Shown here: in pieces, positions 45,159-54,853 of the stretch
How positions within the stretch are numbered: the stretch's first letter is position 1
Layout of the letters: each line of letters starts with the position of its first letter
NCBI RefSeq assembly: GCF_018282115.1
Contig: NZ_CP054306.1
Span: 496,001-560,000, forward strand
DNA: 64,000 bases
Direction of reading: 5' to 3'
From: Synechocystis sp. PCC 7338
GTDB lineage: Bacteria > Cyanobacteriota > Cyanobacteriia > Cyanobacteriales > Microcystaceae
Position numbers and translations under genes: made by a program
The notes under the pieces: model-generated
Database searches by the model: none
What the model saw: only the letters and a program-made list of their open reading frames with translations
Told to the model about the DNA's origin: nothing

Positions 45159-45920
45159 ATGGGCGGTCGTAAATGGCAAAGTATTAAACGGCAAAAGGCA
45201 CGGGTGGATGCCCAAAAAGGTAAAACCACCACCCAATTATCCCGGGCCATTATTGTGGCCGCCCGTCAGGGCCTTCCCGATCCGGCGGGCAACTTTCAAC
45301 TGCGGACAGCCATTGAAAAAGCCAGGGCCGCAGGGGTTCCCAATGACAGCATCGACCGGGCGATCGCCAAGGGGGCAGGGACTTATGAAGATGGGGAAAG
45401 TAACTACGAAGAAATGCGCTATGAAGGCTATGGCCCAGGGGGAGTAGCGGTGTTAATTGAAGCCCTCACCGATAATCGCAACCGCACAGCGGCGGATCTG
45501 CGGGCGGCATTTAGCAAAAAAGGAGGCAATTTAGGAGAAACCGGTTGTGTCAGTTGGATGTTTAGCCAAAAAGGAGCAATTCGCTTGGAGGGGGAACTGG
45601 AGGAGGAAAAATTGCTGGAAGCTTTGCTGGAGGGGGAGGGGGAAAGTTACGAATGGCTAGATGAGGAAGATGGTGGTGGTGTGGAAGTTTTCAGTGCAGT
45701 GAGTCAACTGGAAAGCCTCAACCAAGTGTTACAGAACCACGGCTTTGCCATTGCAGAATCGGAACTGCGTTGGTTGCCGGAAAACACCATGGAAATTGCT
45801 GACCCAGACCAAGCCAAGGCCCTCATGCAAATGATTGAGACGTTAGAATCCTTGGACGATGTGCAATCAGTCACCAGCAACTTTGAGTTAACGGAAGAGT
45901 TGTTAGCCCTGGCGGGGTAG
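45159..45920 (+). CDS. yebC: YebC/PmpR family transcriptional regulator
   Basis: A 253-residue protein of the YebC/TACO1 family, with GGRKWQSIKRQKARVDAQKG at the start, GVPNDSIDRAIAKGAG, YEGYGPGGVAVLIEALTDNR, RTAADLRAAFSKKGGNLGE and a closing VTSNFE. Members act in transcription or in translation of proline-rich proteins. The ATG at 45159 gives the expected N-terminus (MGGRKWQSIK). The first 120 bp downstream of the FHA gene are its leader. It is followed by gshA on the same strand. Confidence 0.94.
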   Translation: MGGRKWQSIKRQKARVDAQKGKTTTQLSRAIIVAARQGLPDPAGNFQLRTAIEKARAAGVPNDSIDRAIAKGAGTYEDGESNYEEMRYEGYGPGGVAVLIEALTDNRNRTAADLRAAFSKKGGNLGETGCVSWMFSQKGAIRLEGELEEEKLLEALLEGEGESYEWLDEEDGGGVEVFSAVSQLESLNQVLQNHGFAIAESELRWLPENTMEIADPDQAKALMQMIETLESLDDVQSVTSNFELTEELLALAG

Positions 45921-46027
45921 GCGGTGAGATACTAGGGAAGCGGAGTGTTGATCCATTTTCAACGCCTTTCCGTATTTAATGTTTCCTGGTGGTCTTCCCC
46001 CCAACTAATTTTAAAGAGGCGAGTGCA

Positions 46028-47197
46028 GTGCAGTTGACTAAAGGGTTAGAAGTCGAAATCTATACCGGCAAGAAGACCGGGGAGATTGTGGGGCTTTCCG
46101 ACCGCATTGTGCGGGATTTAAGTGGATTTGTGCGGGAGCCGGACAGCCGTAATGTGGAATACACTACGCCCCCTATAAATAGCTATGATCGCCTGTTGTG
46201 TGCCATCCTCCAGCCCCGTCGTCAATTGCGCCATTACCTTAGTCAACTGGGGCAAGACTACACGTTAATACCAGGCAGTTGCCTGGCCCTGGGAGGGACG
46301 GACACCTTTTACCGTTCTGACCCCCAAAATCCCTACCACACTTACATCGAACAAACCTACGGCACCCAGGTGGTCACCGCCAGCATTCACATTAATATAG
46401 GTATCCCTGATGTAGAGGAATTGATGCGGGCCTGTCGTTTGGTGCGGATGGAAGCACCCCTATATTTGGCCCTTAGTGCCTCTTCTCCTTTTTTAAATGG
46501 CCAGGTAACCGGCTACCATTCCAGTCGTTGGCAGATGTTCCCCAAAACTCCCCGGGAAGTGCCCCTCTTTACTAGCCATGCTCATTTTGTGCAATGGACT
46601 GAGGAGCAATTGACCCTGGGCACTATGCAAAATGTCCGTCATCTTTGGTCGGCGGTGCGGCCCAACGGCGATAATCGACCCCATAATCTGAACCGTTTGG
46701 AGTTACGGATCTGCGATTTGGTCACTAATCCCCTTTCTCTTTTGGCGATCGTGGCCCTACTGGAAGCCCGTTTACAACAAATGCTGGCCGACCCCACCCT
46801 GGACCCCCTCCAACAAAGTCAACTTACCCCCTCGGAATTGTTGGCCCTAGCGGATCAAAATGAAATCTCCGCCGCCGTTAGTAGCCTGGACAGCACCCTG
46901 CACCATTGGCGGGATGGTCGGGCGATCGCCGCCAAGGAATGGATTGAGGAGTTATACCAGTCCGTACAACCAGAAGCCAAATACCAAGGCTTTGCTTGCT
47001 TTTTGCCACCATTGCTGAAAATTCTGCGGGAAGGCAACACCGCCCAACAATGGTTGAGCCAATATGAGCAGGGTAAAAGTCCCCAAACCACTGTCCAGGA
47101 GGCGATTCTCCAAACGGAGACAGAGGAAGCCATGCTGGCCCAGGACCTCTGCCTACCTCTAACCAAAGCCCGGGATGAAACACTGAGTTTAGTCTGA
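46028..47197 (+). CDS. gshA: Glutamate-cysteine ligase, cyanobacterial type
   Basis: A 389-residue enzyme from the GTG at 46028, with AAAGAGG at 46013-46019 eight bases before; a GTG at 45989 would add 13 residues. It catalyses ATP-dependent formation of gamma-glutamylcysteine, the first step of glutathione synthesis. The start MQLTKGLEVEIYTG, DSRNVEYTTPP, LALGGTDTFYRSDP and TASIHINIGIP match the cyanobacterial GshA family (distantly like GCS2). gshB is not present in the window. It probably forms a unit with yebC, 107 bp upstream. Confidence 0.9.
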   Translation: MQLTKGLEVEIYTGKKTGEIVGLSDRIVRDLSGFVREPDSRNVEYTTPPINSYDRLLCAILQPRRQLRHYLSQLGQDYTLIPGSCLALGGTDTFYRSDPQNPYHTYIEQTYGTQVVTASIHINIGIPDVEELMRACRLVRMEAPLYLALSASSPFLNGQVTGYHSSRWQMFPKTPREVPLFTSHAHFVQWTEEQLTLGTMQNVRHLWSAVRPNGDNRPHNLNRLELRICDLVTNPLSLLAIVALLEARLQQMLADPTLDPLQQSQLTPSELLALADQNEISAAVSSLDSTLHHWRDGRAIAAKEWIEELYQSVQPEAKYQGFACFLPPLLKILREGNTAQQWLSQYEQGKSPQTTVQEAILQTETEEAMLAQDLCLPLTKARDETLSLV

Positions 47198-47355
47198 TGG
47201 CCTCAGTAGCTGATAAAAAATCATAAACTTTTGCTGAGGGGACAGTTTAATAACTGTTGTTTATCAATAGTTTGTGATCTCCGTTACTGACATGGGAAAA
47301 TATTTTTGACCATTTTTCGGATAAATCCTGATTAAATCCTGTAAAAATAACCTTT

Positions 47356-47868
47356 ATGGTGAAAATTGTCCTAGTTAATCCCCAAATTCCCCCTAATACT
47401 GGCAATATCGCCCGAACTTGTGCTGCCACTGGGACAGAATTGCATCTGGTCGGGCCCCTGGGTTTTGAACTGGGCGATCGCTATCTCAAACGGGCGGGAT
47501 TAGACTATTGGCCCTATGTTGACCTCCATTATCACAATAGTTGCGAAGAATTTATTGCCCATTGGCGCACCCAGGGGGGCAACCTGCTCGGTTTTAGCGT
47601 CACCGGCACGGTTAATTTTTGGGACTACACTTACCAACCCACGGATTGGCTGATGATGGGCAGTGAAACAGATGGTTTACCCCAGATGATGCGGGATTTA
47701 TCTACCCAGTTACTTTGCATTCCCATGCCCCACGGTAAGGTGAGAAGCTTGAATTTGGCCTCCAGCACCGCCATTGCCCTGTTTGAGGCCCGGCGACAGT
47801 TACGCAGTCTTGGGGAGGAGATTCTGCCACTGCAATGGGATGGGGCAAAAGTGACAAAATCGAACTAG
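47356..47868 (+). CDS. trmL: tRNA (cytidine/uridine-2'-O-)-methyltransferase TrmL
   Basis: A 170-residue SPOUT methyltransferase. N-terminal VNPQIPPNTGNIARTCAATG, the knot motifs LMMGSETDGLPQ and CIPMPHGKVRSLNLASSTAI, and ALFEARRQL at the end are typical. It modifies position 34 of tRNA-Leu anticodons. The ATG at 47356 is the family start. It is separated from gshA by 158 bp and followed by a 457 bp non-coding region. Confidence 0.94.
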   Translation: MVKIVLVNPQIPPNTGNIARTCAATGTELHLVGPLGFELGDRYLKRAGLDYWPYVDLHYHNSCEEFIAHWRTQGGNLLGFSVTGTVNFWDYTYQPTDWLMMGSETDGLPQMMRDLSTQLLCIPMPHGKVRSLNLASSTAIALFEARRQLRSLGEEILPLQWDGAKVTKSN

Positions 47869-48325
47869 TGAACTGATAAGGAATTGTGATGGCCGGAGCG
47901 AATTAGCCAAGGGCTCGATTCAATTAAAATTTCTGATTAAAAATAGACCTAGGACTAATGGTTCTCGGCGATCACCGGGGGATTTTTTCCGAGAAAAGTA
48001 GGCAAAGCAGCTAGGGAAAAAGCTTGGCAGGGCAAGGAAATTTGCCAGAAACAAAAAGCGGAGACCTACGTCTAGGGGGTCAGTTAACCACTGATCTGAA
48101 TTCGTTACTATTTTTCACAACTCTGTAAAAACAGGAATTTCTACCAGCTTGTCGAATCATTGAAAGCAGGTTAATCTTTCTTAGCAGTCTTCATTCTTCA
48201 TTAGGTATATTGGCTCAGTCAAATTCAGTAGTGGAATTTAATCTCCCATCAAACCTGAAATGGCTGTGGCGGTCTAACAATCTAGCTCTAGGTTTTAGGC
48301 TCATTCACACACAAGGAGGTTCTTC
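47869..48325. other. Long leader region of the LysM/M23 gene
   Basis: 457 bp without a gene. CCGGGGGATTTTTT at about 47976-47988 could be a weak terminator of trmL. Farther on there is a short hairpin (TCAGT/ACTGA, 48080-48094). The end carries a near-perfect ribosome site, AAGGAGGT at 48313-48320. I looked for a cyclic-di-AMP riboswitch, which often precedes such genes, and saw no match to its conserved core. A long untranslated leader or an sRNA gene remains possible. Confidence 0.35.
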
Positions 48326-50530
48326 TTGAAAGACGTACTCAATCAACCGGCGACATTTTTTCCCTCGTGTTCATCCCCTTTGATGGAGACTAGTTCTTAT
48401 AATGGAAGCACTAAACAGGAGGGTACTGTGCCCCTGGGCGAAGGATACCGTCGGGTTCGCCGCTCTGCTGCAATGGTGGGTTTAGCTGTTTCCATGGGAG
48501 CAACGGGAATGTTGTTTTCCCAAACCGCCACCGCCGCCACCAGTTCTGGCAACTCCCCCTTGGTTGCGGTGAGTAACTTGTCCCTAGACCAATCCCATGG
48601 CTCCCCCACTGAGCCCGTGCTGGCTTCCCCTTCCCTGAAGCACCAAGTCAAAGAAGGGGAGTCCCTTTGGCAAATTAGCCAAGCTTTTCAAGTGGACGCC
48701 AAAGCCATTGCCCTGGCCAATAGCATCAGCACTGATACGGCGTTGCAGGCAGGACAAGTACTCAGTATTCCCAGACCTAGTTCTTCAGTAAAAGCGGCCA
48801 ACGACCAAGCTCCTGCTGCCACTATTCCGCCCCTAGCTCCCCTGGAGCAGACTGATTCCCTGGTTGTCTCTTCATCCTTAGCTCCCGGTCAGTCTTCTAG
48901 CACCGCTAATACCATTGCCGTTAAGCCTAAGGCCCAAACTTTAGTTGCCGATGTGAGTCGCCCGATGCAGGGCACCGTCGTTGAACCGTTGGAAGAAAAG
49001 TTAACTTCCCAAAGAATTAAAAGTACCGCTGAAGATGCAGGCATTAAGCTCGACACAAAAGCTTCCCTGCCCAGCCCCGTAGAAGTGGCCGCCGCCGCCC
49101 ATGGCGATCGCCCCATTCCCATTGCCGTGGTAGCGCCGGAAGAGTTTACCGCCATTGAAGTTCAGCCTAGCTCCAGCCCGGCCAATCCCCAATCTATGCC
49201 CGTGCCTACTCTCCCCGCTGTGGCCCCAGCTCCCAGTAAAGCCCAACGGCAAGATGAATCCTTAGCCTCTGGGGAAGATATTTCCTTAGATAATTTGCGT
49301 CAGAATGGTATGGCCCAGCCGGCCCAACCAGTGCAAACGGCGTTAAACATTGACCAGCCCGTGGCGATCGCCGTTATTCCCCCCGACACAGCCCCGGCGA
49401 TCATGGCCCAGCCTCCATTGCCCACGGCTCCGGTGGTGCTGGAAACCAGTCCGACCATGGCGGCATTGCCCTCTCCTTCCAGTGTTAGCCCTGATGTTGG
49501 CGATCAAATATCCTATCAAGTGAAGCCAGGGGACACCCTCAGTCAGATTGCCCATACCCATGACATTCAGCCAGAAATAATCCAACAAGCAAATGGTCTG
49601 AGTAATCCTGACGAGATCAAAGCAGAGCAGATTTTGGTAATTCCCCCTCCCACCACCGTGGCGGCAGTTCCGGAATCCACTACCCCCAGCCTGCCTAGTT
49701 TTGTTTCCACCCAGCACCCAGCCCAGACAACGGTGGCCAGGGCCCAGAATGAGCCGGAGGCCCAGTACCAAACCCAACTAAAGGCAGAGGTAACCCAGCT
49801 CAATCAAACCCAACCGACCAGAACTCCCATGGTGCCCCAAAGGGCCGTGACTGTTGCCCGCCAAGTTAACAACGAAGCGGTTCCTGATTGGCAAGCCCGT
49901 TCCCCCCAAGTCCTACCTGCCAAGTTCAACCAGCCCCGGCAGGATTTAGCCCAATTGCAACGGCAATATTCTCCCCAGGGACAAAGGAGTCAGTTTTCTA
50001 CTTCTGTCGGTCAGTCCCAAATTGTTGGTGCTGCCCCCAGTCCAGTGCAGAGTTACAACGACAGTATTCAGATTCCGGTTATCCAGGAAGTTAGCCCCGA
50101 ATTGCCGGGTTTGAGTACTCCTGATTTTCCCCGCGGCCCAGCCCAGTTTAATGGCTACATCTGGCCTGCTAAGGGAGTCTTCACTTCTGGCTTTGGTCCC
50201 CGTTGGGGTCGCATGCACCGCGGCATTGACATTGCCGCCCCCATTGGCACCCCTATCATGGCAGCGGCCTCCGGAGAAGTGGTCTTTTCTGGTTGGAACT
50301 CCGGCGGTTTTGGTAATTTGGTTAAAATTCGCCATGGTGATGGCAGTATTACCTACTATGCCCATAACAACCGTTTGTTGGTGCGTCGGGGAGAATACGT
50401 CGAACAAGGTCAACAAATTGCGGAAATGGGGAGCACTGGCCGCAGTACTGGTCCCCACCTCCACTTTGAAATTCGGGTAGGCGGAACTAATGCCGTCAAT
50501 CCCGTGGCCTTGTTGCCCCGTAGTCGCTAG
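48326..50530 (+). CDS. nlpD: LysM and M23 peptidase, murein hydrolase activator (NlpD-like)
   Basis: A 734-codon product that starts at a TTG (48326) behind a perfect AAGGAGGT five bases upstream. A membrane or signal segment (AAMVGLAVSMGATGMLF) lies at about 49-65. Two LysM domains, near 108-155 (KEGESLWQISQ) and 393-440 (VKPGDTLSQIAH), are separated by a long Pro/Ala/Ser linker. The C-terminal M23 domain has MHRGIDIAAP (His631, Asp635) and HLHFEI (His711, His713), so it could be catalytically active. It binds and cuts or activates cutting of peptidoglycan at division. A strong terminator follows. Confidence 0.92.
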   Translation: MKDVLNQPATFFPSCSSPLMETSSYNGSTKQEGTVPLGEGYRRVRRSAAMVGLAVSMGATGMLFSQTATAATSSGNSPLVAVSNLSLDQSHGSPTEPVLASPSLKHQVKEGESLWQISQAFQVDAKAIALANSISTDTALQAGQVLSIPRPSSSVKAANDQAPAATIPPLAPLEQTDSLVVSSSLAPGQSSSTANTIAVKPKAQTLVADVSRPMQGTVVEPLEEKLTSQRIKSTAEDAGIKLDTKASLPSPVEVAAAAHGDRPIPIAVVAPEEFTAIEVQPSSSPANPQSMPVPTLPAVAPAPSKAQRQDESLASGEDISLDNLRQNGMAQPAQPVQTALNIDQPVAIAVIPPDTAPAIMAQPPLPTAPVVLETSPTMAALPSPSSVSPDVGDQISYQVKPGDTLSQIAHTHDIQPEIIQQANGLSNPDEIKAEQILVIPPPTTVAAVPESTTPSLPSFVSTQHPAQTTVARAQNEPEAQYQTQLKAEVTQLNQTQPTRTPMVPQRAVTVARQVNNEAVPDWQARSPQVLPAKFNQPRQDLAQLQRQYSPQGQRSQFSTSVGQSQIVGAAPSPVQSYNDSIQIPVIQEVSPELPGLSTPDFPRGPAQFNGYIWPAKGVFTSGFGPRWGRMHRGIDIAAPIGTPIMAAASGEVVFSGWNSGGFGNLVKIRHGDGSITYYAHNNRLLVRRGEYVEQGQQIAEMGSTGRSTGPHLHFEIRVGGTNAVNPVALLPRSR

Positions 50531-50581
50531 ATTCTATTTCGTCGCCATACTGCTGGATCGTACCTCTTAAGTGTGTTTATT

Positions 50582-50640
50582 CCCCTGGGCCTGACGCTGT
50601 GAGTAACAGCTATAGGCTAGCCCAGGGGCTTTTATTTGAG
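50582..50640 (+). terminator. Rho-independent terminator after the LysM/M23 gene
   Basis: CCCCTGGGC at 50582-50590 pairs perfectly with GCCCAGGGG at 50620-50628 (9 bp). Between them an inner GCTGT/ACAGC stem extends the hairpin, and CTTTTATTTG follows. It begins about 50 bases after the stop codon. Confidence 0.85.
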
Positions 50641-50672
50641 GGGGCCATGGGATAAAGTTTTTGAGCAACAAC

Positions 50673-50701
50673 AAAAAAGGACAGGTCTTTCGGACCCATC
50701 C
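50673..50701 (-). terminator. Rho-independent terminator of lrtA
   Basis: Read on the minus strand, GGATGGGTC (50701-50693) and GACCTGTCC (50687-50679) form a 9 bp stem with two G-T pairs and a 5-base loop, followed by TTTTTT at 50678-50673. It lies about 35 bases downstream of the lrtA stop. Confidence 0.75.
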
Positions 50702-50734
50702 CTGCTTTATTTGAGGTTAAGTTTCAGTCATTAA

Positions 50735-51310
50735 CTAGTTGGCTTGGTGGGGCTGAATAACGCCATAGCCGCCATGGTTGCGGATGTAGATAACGTTAAT
50801 TTCATCGGTGTCCTTATTGCGGAACATATAAAAGTCATGGTCCACCAACTGCAGCTGTTCCAGGGCTTCTTCAATGGCCATGGGGGGCATGGCAAAATAT
50901 TTCATCCGCAATACTTCTGAAGGTAATTCGGGAGCCCGATCGCCAATTAGATTTGCTTCCACCGGCTTGTCTTCAACAATTTCGCTAGTTTTGACATTGC
51001 CATGTTGCTTATCTTGGATACGTTCTTTATATTTCCGCAATTGACGGGCAATTTTATCGGCCACCAAATCAATGCTGGCGTAAAGATTTTCACTGCCTTC
51101 CTGGGCTCGGATCACTGTACCGTTGGCATAGACCGTTACTTCCGCCTTATGTTTGTTAGTAATGCGGGCGTTGCGGGCCACGGAAAGATGAACATCAACT
51201 TTGGTAGTTAGATTTTGAAAATGTTTAACTGCTCTCTCGACTTTTTCTTCCACGTAATCATGAATCGCTTCAGTAACTGTGATATTATTGCCCTGAATTA
51301 ACAGTTTCAT
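50735..51310 (-). CDS. lrtA: Light-repressed protein A, long-form ribosome hibernation factor
   Basis: From the ATG at 51310 the product is 191 residues, the length I recall for the PCC 6803 protein. AAGGGAG lies nine bases upstream. The N-terminal S30AE/YfiA domain ([16 protein letters not shown] to about 100) binds 30S subunits; the C-terminal domain ([16 protein letters not shown], then [16 protein letters not shown]) dimerises them to 100S. It preserves ribosomes in darkness. lrtA mRNA is known to be dark-stable and light-labile through its long 5' leader. A longer frame from 51406 is rejected. Confidence 0.95.
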   Translation of the reverse strand: MKLLIQGNNITVTEAIHDYVEEKVERAVKHFQNLTTKVDVHLSVARNARITNKHKAEVTVYANGTVIRAQEGSENLYASIDLVADKIARQLRKYKERIQDKQHGNVKTSEIVEDKPVEANLIGDRAPELPSEVLRMKYFAMPPMAIEEALEQLQLVDHDFYMFRNKDTDEINVIYIRNHGGYGVIQPHQAN

Positions 51311-51749
51311 ACTGAATTCTCCCTTCGTAAAATTAATAAAAAATGAGCAATGGTTGGGTTTTTGTGGATCTACCTTGGGTTCTAAAAACCAGGTTAGATT
51401 AGGCAACTATTCCCAGAAACAGTGGGGTGGAATCATTACTTGAAACGCCTTGTCGCTAAGGATATTGAAAGTATGGATCATTGAAGAAAGCACCATAAAT
51501 TTGGGCTTAGTGATGAATTATAACCCTGACATTGTTATTCTTTGGTTCACTTTTAACCATCCCTAGGGTAGAGGTAAAGTCTTCCAGAGAATTGTGGTGG
51601 TAAATAATCAACCCCTAAGACTATCTTCAGATTAGCACTATGTATTGAATAAGACTTAATCCGTTAGGTGATTTTGACTTTCCTTTGCATCTCTTTACGT
51701 TTCTTAATTTCTGGCAACTTTAGCTTAATTCTGTTTCCGTTGTAGCTCC
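51311..51749. other. lrtA leader and divergent lrtA/lipB promoter region
   Basis: 439 bp with no gene. A TATAAT is present on the minus strand at 51517-51522, which would give an lrtA leader of about 200 bases. In Synechococcus and Synechocystis the lrtA mRNA leader is reported to be long and to set its light-dependent stability; that role is from literature, and this sequence alone does not prove the start site. The lipB promoter is probably in the AT-rich part near 51640-51740. Confidence 0.5.
51517..51522 (-). promoter_or_regulatory. Candidate -10 box of lrtA
   Basis: The minus strand reads GGTTATAATTC, a perfect TATAAT about 207 bases upstream of the lrtA ATG. The base 17 upstream does not start a good -35 box. 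Assignment is by consensus and by the known long leader of lrtA. Confidence 0.35.
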
Positions 51750-52433
51750 ATGGCCAATCCTTTCTGTCGTCTATTATCGTTGGGGCTGGTGCCCTACTGC
51801 CAAGCCTGGCACTATCAACGCCAATGGGTCAGGGCCAAACAAGGCGATCGCCAACGGGAGGACGGACTGATGCTGTTGGAGCATCCCCCGGTCTATACCC
51901 TGGGCACTGGTTCCCAAACCAAGTATCTGAAGTTCGACCCGGAACATCCCCCGGCGGAATTGTGGCGCACGGAACGGGGCGGGGAAGTAACCTATCATTG
52001 TCCCGGGCAATTGGTGGGCTATCCCATCATGGATTTAAATCATTTCCAGAAGGACTTGCACTGGTATTTGCGGCAACTAGAAGAGGTGTTGATCATCGCC
52101 CTGGGCAAATTAGACCTACCGGGGGAGCGTATTCCTGGTTTAACGGGGGTTTGGTTAGAGGGCCATAAGGTGGCGGCGATCGCCATTAAGGTCAGTGGCT
52201 GGATCACTTGCCATGGTTTTGCCCTCAATATCTGTCCGGATCTGACAGGATTCACTCAGATTGTGCCCTGTGGCATCGGTGATCGGCCTGTGGGGAGCTT
52301 AAATCAGTTTCTGCCTGGTCTCACTGTTGATGTTGTCCAACCCCTAGTTATTCAAGCCTTTGCCGAAGTCTTTCCAGTTACCTGGCTCACCACTGGGGGA
52401 GTGCCCCCCTGGCTCAGCGACGATGTTGCTTAG
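51750..52433 (+). CDS. lipB: Octanoyl-[acyl-carrier-protein]:protein N-octanoyltransferase
   Basis: A 227-residue LipB that moves octanoate from ACP to lipoyl-dependent enzymes, for example the PDH E2 encoded by pdhC in this window. Motifs: [52 protein letters not shown] with the catalytic Lys, and Cys174 in IVPCGIG. The ATG at 51750 is standard. Its last 20 bases overlap the end of a convergent small membrane protein gene. Confidence 0.95.
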   Translation: MANPFCRLLSLGLVPYCQAWHYQRQWVRAKQGDRQREDGLMLLEHPPVYTLGTGSQTKYLKFDPEHPPAELWRTERGGEVTYHCPGQLVGYPIMDLNHFQKDLHWYLRQLEEVLIIALGKLDLPGERIPGLTGVWLEGHKVAAIAIKVSGWITCHGFALNICPDLTGFTQIVPCGIGDRPVGSLNQFLPGLTVDVVQPLVIQAFAEVFPVTWLTTGGVPPWLSDDVA

Positions 52434-52704
52434 TTAACATAGGTAAGGGTTGGCGCTGGGTGCCACCACTAGGGGGTAAATAACGGCGAGGAGGCTGTTT
52501 AACGGCGATCGATTTAGTTTTTTCTGACTGCCACCAGCGTATTCCCACCCCCAACAGAGCCACCATCAAGCCCAGGGAAAATAAGCTCCACTTGCCATCT
52601 ATTCCCCCCAACACCATATCTACCGCCGCCACAATCAAAATGAAGCTGGAGATGGGCTCGCGGCGATAAAAAACTTTGACAAAACGGGGCCAGTAAAAGT
52701 TCAT
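52414..52704 (-). CDS. Small two-helix membrane protein, unknown function
   Basis: A 96-residue protein with two hydrophobic segments ([19 protein letters not shown], about 17-35, and [16 protein letters not shown], about 43-58) and a basic, Pro-rich tail ([17 protein letters not shown]). I recognise no named family, although similar small proteins are widespread in cyanobacteria. It overlaps the lipB 3' end by 20 bp tail to tail. Its start at 52704 is an ATG with no strong ribosome site. Confidence 0.72.
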   Translation of the reverse strand: MNFYWPRFVKVFYRREPISSFILIVAAVDMVLGGIDGKWSLFSLGLMVALLGVGIRWWQSEKTKSIAVKQPPRRYLPPSGGTQRQPLPMLTKQHRR

Positions 52705-52903
52705 TCCTAAAATGTTCCAAAACCCTCTGGGGGAAGCTTACCTACAATATAGCTTTTATTTGCGATTCCTCTCGCCTGTAAATAGTGCGGTTGGGCGATG
52801 GGCAATCCATGGGAAACCAGTTAACAAGAACCCCGGCCAGGTTGGGAAAAAATCCACCGAGACGCCCGTCGATAACTTATGTCTACATAGTTTCTTAAAA
52901 ATA

Positions 52904-52975
52904 TGGGTCGCCTGGGATTCGAACCCAGGACCAATCGGTTAAAAGCCGAGTGCTCTACCGCTGAGCTAGCGACCC
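52904..52975 (-). tRNA. tRNA-Lys (anticodon TTT)
   Basis: A complete 72-base cloverleaf on the minus strand. The acceptor stem GGGTCGC pairs with GCGACCC, with an A discriminator. The D arm is GCTC/GAGC, the anticodon loop is CTTTTAA with anticodon TTT, and the T arm is CTGGG/CCCAG around TTCGAAT. One pair at the base of the anticodon stem is mismatched (C-T), a position that often wobbles in tRNA-Lys. CCA is not encoded. Confidence 0.97.
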
Positions 52976-53282
52976 GTTGCGCCTCATTGGCACGATTTAT
53001 AACGTTAACATAGGTTTTGTCCCACCACAAGCATTGGGCACTAATTTTTTTGAAGTTGGGTATTTGGCGAGGCGATAACATCGTGGCATTGCCCAGCAAA
53101 GCCTAGTTCCCTCGGAGTTAATTCCCGCTGAAACCTTCAACCTTAAAGGTATTTCAAAAGCCCATCTGCTCACCAAGCTGGGGGAAGTAAGGAAAGGAAA
53201 GATCTACCCATACCAGGGAGTGAGTGAGGCGATTTCGGGGGCAGATTAAAACCTTGCCAACAAACTCCTAACCCTGGGAAGG
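52976..53282. other. Intergenic region between tRNA-Lys and glgA
   Basis: 307 bp with no gene. On the minus strand, TATAAA at 52996-53001 could be the -10 box for tRNA-Lys, giving a start about 14 bases before the tRNA. I see no clear terminator for glgA here. Confidence 0.3.
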
Positions 53283-54716
53283 TCAACGATAGGAGGCGGT
53301 TAACTTGGCAATTTTTTCCTCCTCCATGGGACTCAACTCCTGGGGCTTGCCCAACACGCCTTTATAGACCTTGATATATTCCCCGGCGGAACGGTACCAA
53401 CTAAAGTCTGCCCCCATGGCCCGTTGCTGTAATTTTTGCCAATCGGCCTTGAAGCGAAAACCTTCCCAGGCCCTCACCATGGCGGTAAAGCAGTCCAGGG
53501 GCTCATAGCGGTCAAAGCAATAGCCAGTACCTGCTTCATTGATGGGATCGTAGAAAGATACCGTATCCACCAATCCACCGGTACGCCGCACAATGGGGAT
53601 ACAGCCATAGCGCATGGCCATTAGTTGACTCAAGCCACAGGGCTCAAAGCGGGAAGGCATTAAAAACACATCGGCTCCGGCATAGACTCGACGGGAAAGG
53701 GCATCGTTATGGAGTAATTGCACCGCCATCCGTCCAGGAAATCGGGACGCCATCTGCCAAAGTTGGGTTTCGTAATGGCGATCGCCAGTGCCGAGGATAA
53801 TTAACTGGGAATCGGTATAGGACATGAAGCGGTCAAGAATCTGAATCACCAGATCAATACCTTTCTGTTCCACCAAGCGCGCTACTATGCCTACCAGCAT
53901 GGCATTACGGTTAATTTCTAACCCCGTCTCCTCCTGGATGGCAATTTTATTTTTTACCCGTTTATCTAAACTTTCCGCGTCAAAGGCGCTACTAATAAAG
54001 CGGTCTTCGGCTGGGTTATAAGTCTCCGTATCAATGCCGTTGAGAATGCCGACTAAATTACCACTGAGGTAGGACAATAACCCCTCTAGTTTTTCCCCAT
54101 AGGCAGGGGTTTGAATCTGTTGGGCATAGGTGGGGGAAACCGTGGTCACCCGATTGGCAAACTGGATCGCCGCCGCCATTACATTATCTCCCTGCATATA
54201 CCAGGGACACCAAGTCATACTTTCCAACAAAGCCCGCCAGGGCCCTTGGTAGGCAAGATTGTGGATGGTAAATACAGTGGCAATGTCTGGGGATTGGTGC
54301 ATCCAAACAGGGATCATGCCGGTGTGCCAATCATGGCAGTGGATAATTTCTGGCTTCCAGTGGTTCCAGGCAAATTCCGCCGCTCCGTTGGAAAAAAAGG
54401 TAAAACGCCAAGCCTCATCTTCCCCCCCATAGATACGACGGGAATCGAACACAGGATGGCCAAACAAATAAAGGGGAATGTCGGTATCGGGGAGGTTAGC
54501 TTGGTAAACGGCAAACTGCTGGAACATGGCTTCCCCTTTCCAGACCGGCTCCAAGGGCACATCAATTTTGTCGCTAATGAAACCGTAGTAGGGCATGAAA
54601 ACACGGACATCATGGCCCAACTGATGCAGAACTTTGGGCAGGGAACCCACCACGTCCCCCATACCACCTACCTTTGCTAGGGGGGAGACTTCCGCCGCCA
54701 CAAATAAAATCTTCAT
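53283..54716 (-). CDS. glgA: Glycogen synthase (ADP-glucose type)
   Basis: From the ATG at 54716 ([18 protein letters not shown]) the product is 477 residues, the length I recall for one of the two Synechocystis GlgA proteins. [12 protein letters not shown] (12-23) binds ADP-glucose. [14 protein letters not shown] and TIHNLAYQG follow in the N-terminal Rossmann fold, and [16 protein letters not shown] in the C-terminal one. It extends alpha-1,4-glucan in the light for use at night. An upstream ATG at 54773 adds 19 residues and is not favoured. The DUF1830 gene lies 138 bp upstream on the same strand. Confidence 0.96.
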   Translation of the reverse strand: MKILFVAAEVSPLAKVGGMGDVVGSLPKVLHQLGHDVRVFMPYYGFISDKIDVPLEPVWKGEAMFQQFAVYQANLPDTDIPLYLFGHPVFDSRRIYGGEDEAWRFTFFSNGAAEFAWNHWKPEIIHCHDWHTGMIPVWMHQSPDIATVFTIHNLAYQGPWRALLESMTWCPWYMQGDNVMAAAIQFANRVTTVSPTYAQQIQTPAYGEKLEGLLSYLSGNLVGILNGIDTETYNPAEDRFISSAFDAESLDKRVKNKIAIQEETGLEINRNAMLVGIVARLVEQKGIDLVIQILDRFMSYTDSQLIILGTGDRHYETQLWQMASRFPGRMAVQLLHNDALSRRVYAGADVFLMPSRFEPCGLSQLMAMRYGCIPIVRRTGGLVDTVSFYDPINEAGTGYCFDRYEPLDCFTAMVRAWEGFRFKADWQKLQQRAMGADFSWYRSAGEYIKVYKGVLGKPQELSPMEEEKIAKLTASYR

Positions 54717-54853
54717 ACCGTCGTTAATTCCACTAATTGAGTTCGGGGCCTGGTTACCATGCTTTCCGCTCAATTATATGATGGTGCCGGTTCTCCATCG
54801 GGGAGTATGTCAGGTTAACGGCGACTTTTTTTCACTCTCTGGTTTGAGTTTTC

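Noticed and set aside
47869-48325. Cyclic-di-AMP (ydaO-type) riboswitch before the LysM/M23 gene
   Set aside because: Its conserved core blocks are not visible by eye; a covariance model search would be decisive.
54111-54680. 189-codon plus-strand frame inside glgA
   Set aside because: It is opposite the conserved GlgA N-terminal domain and shows no protein-like motif or ribosome site.
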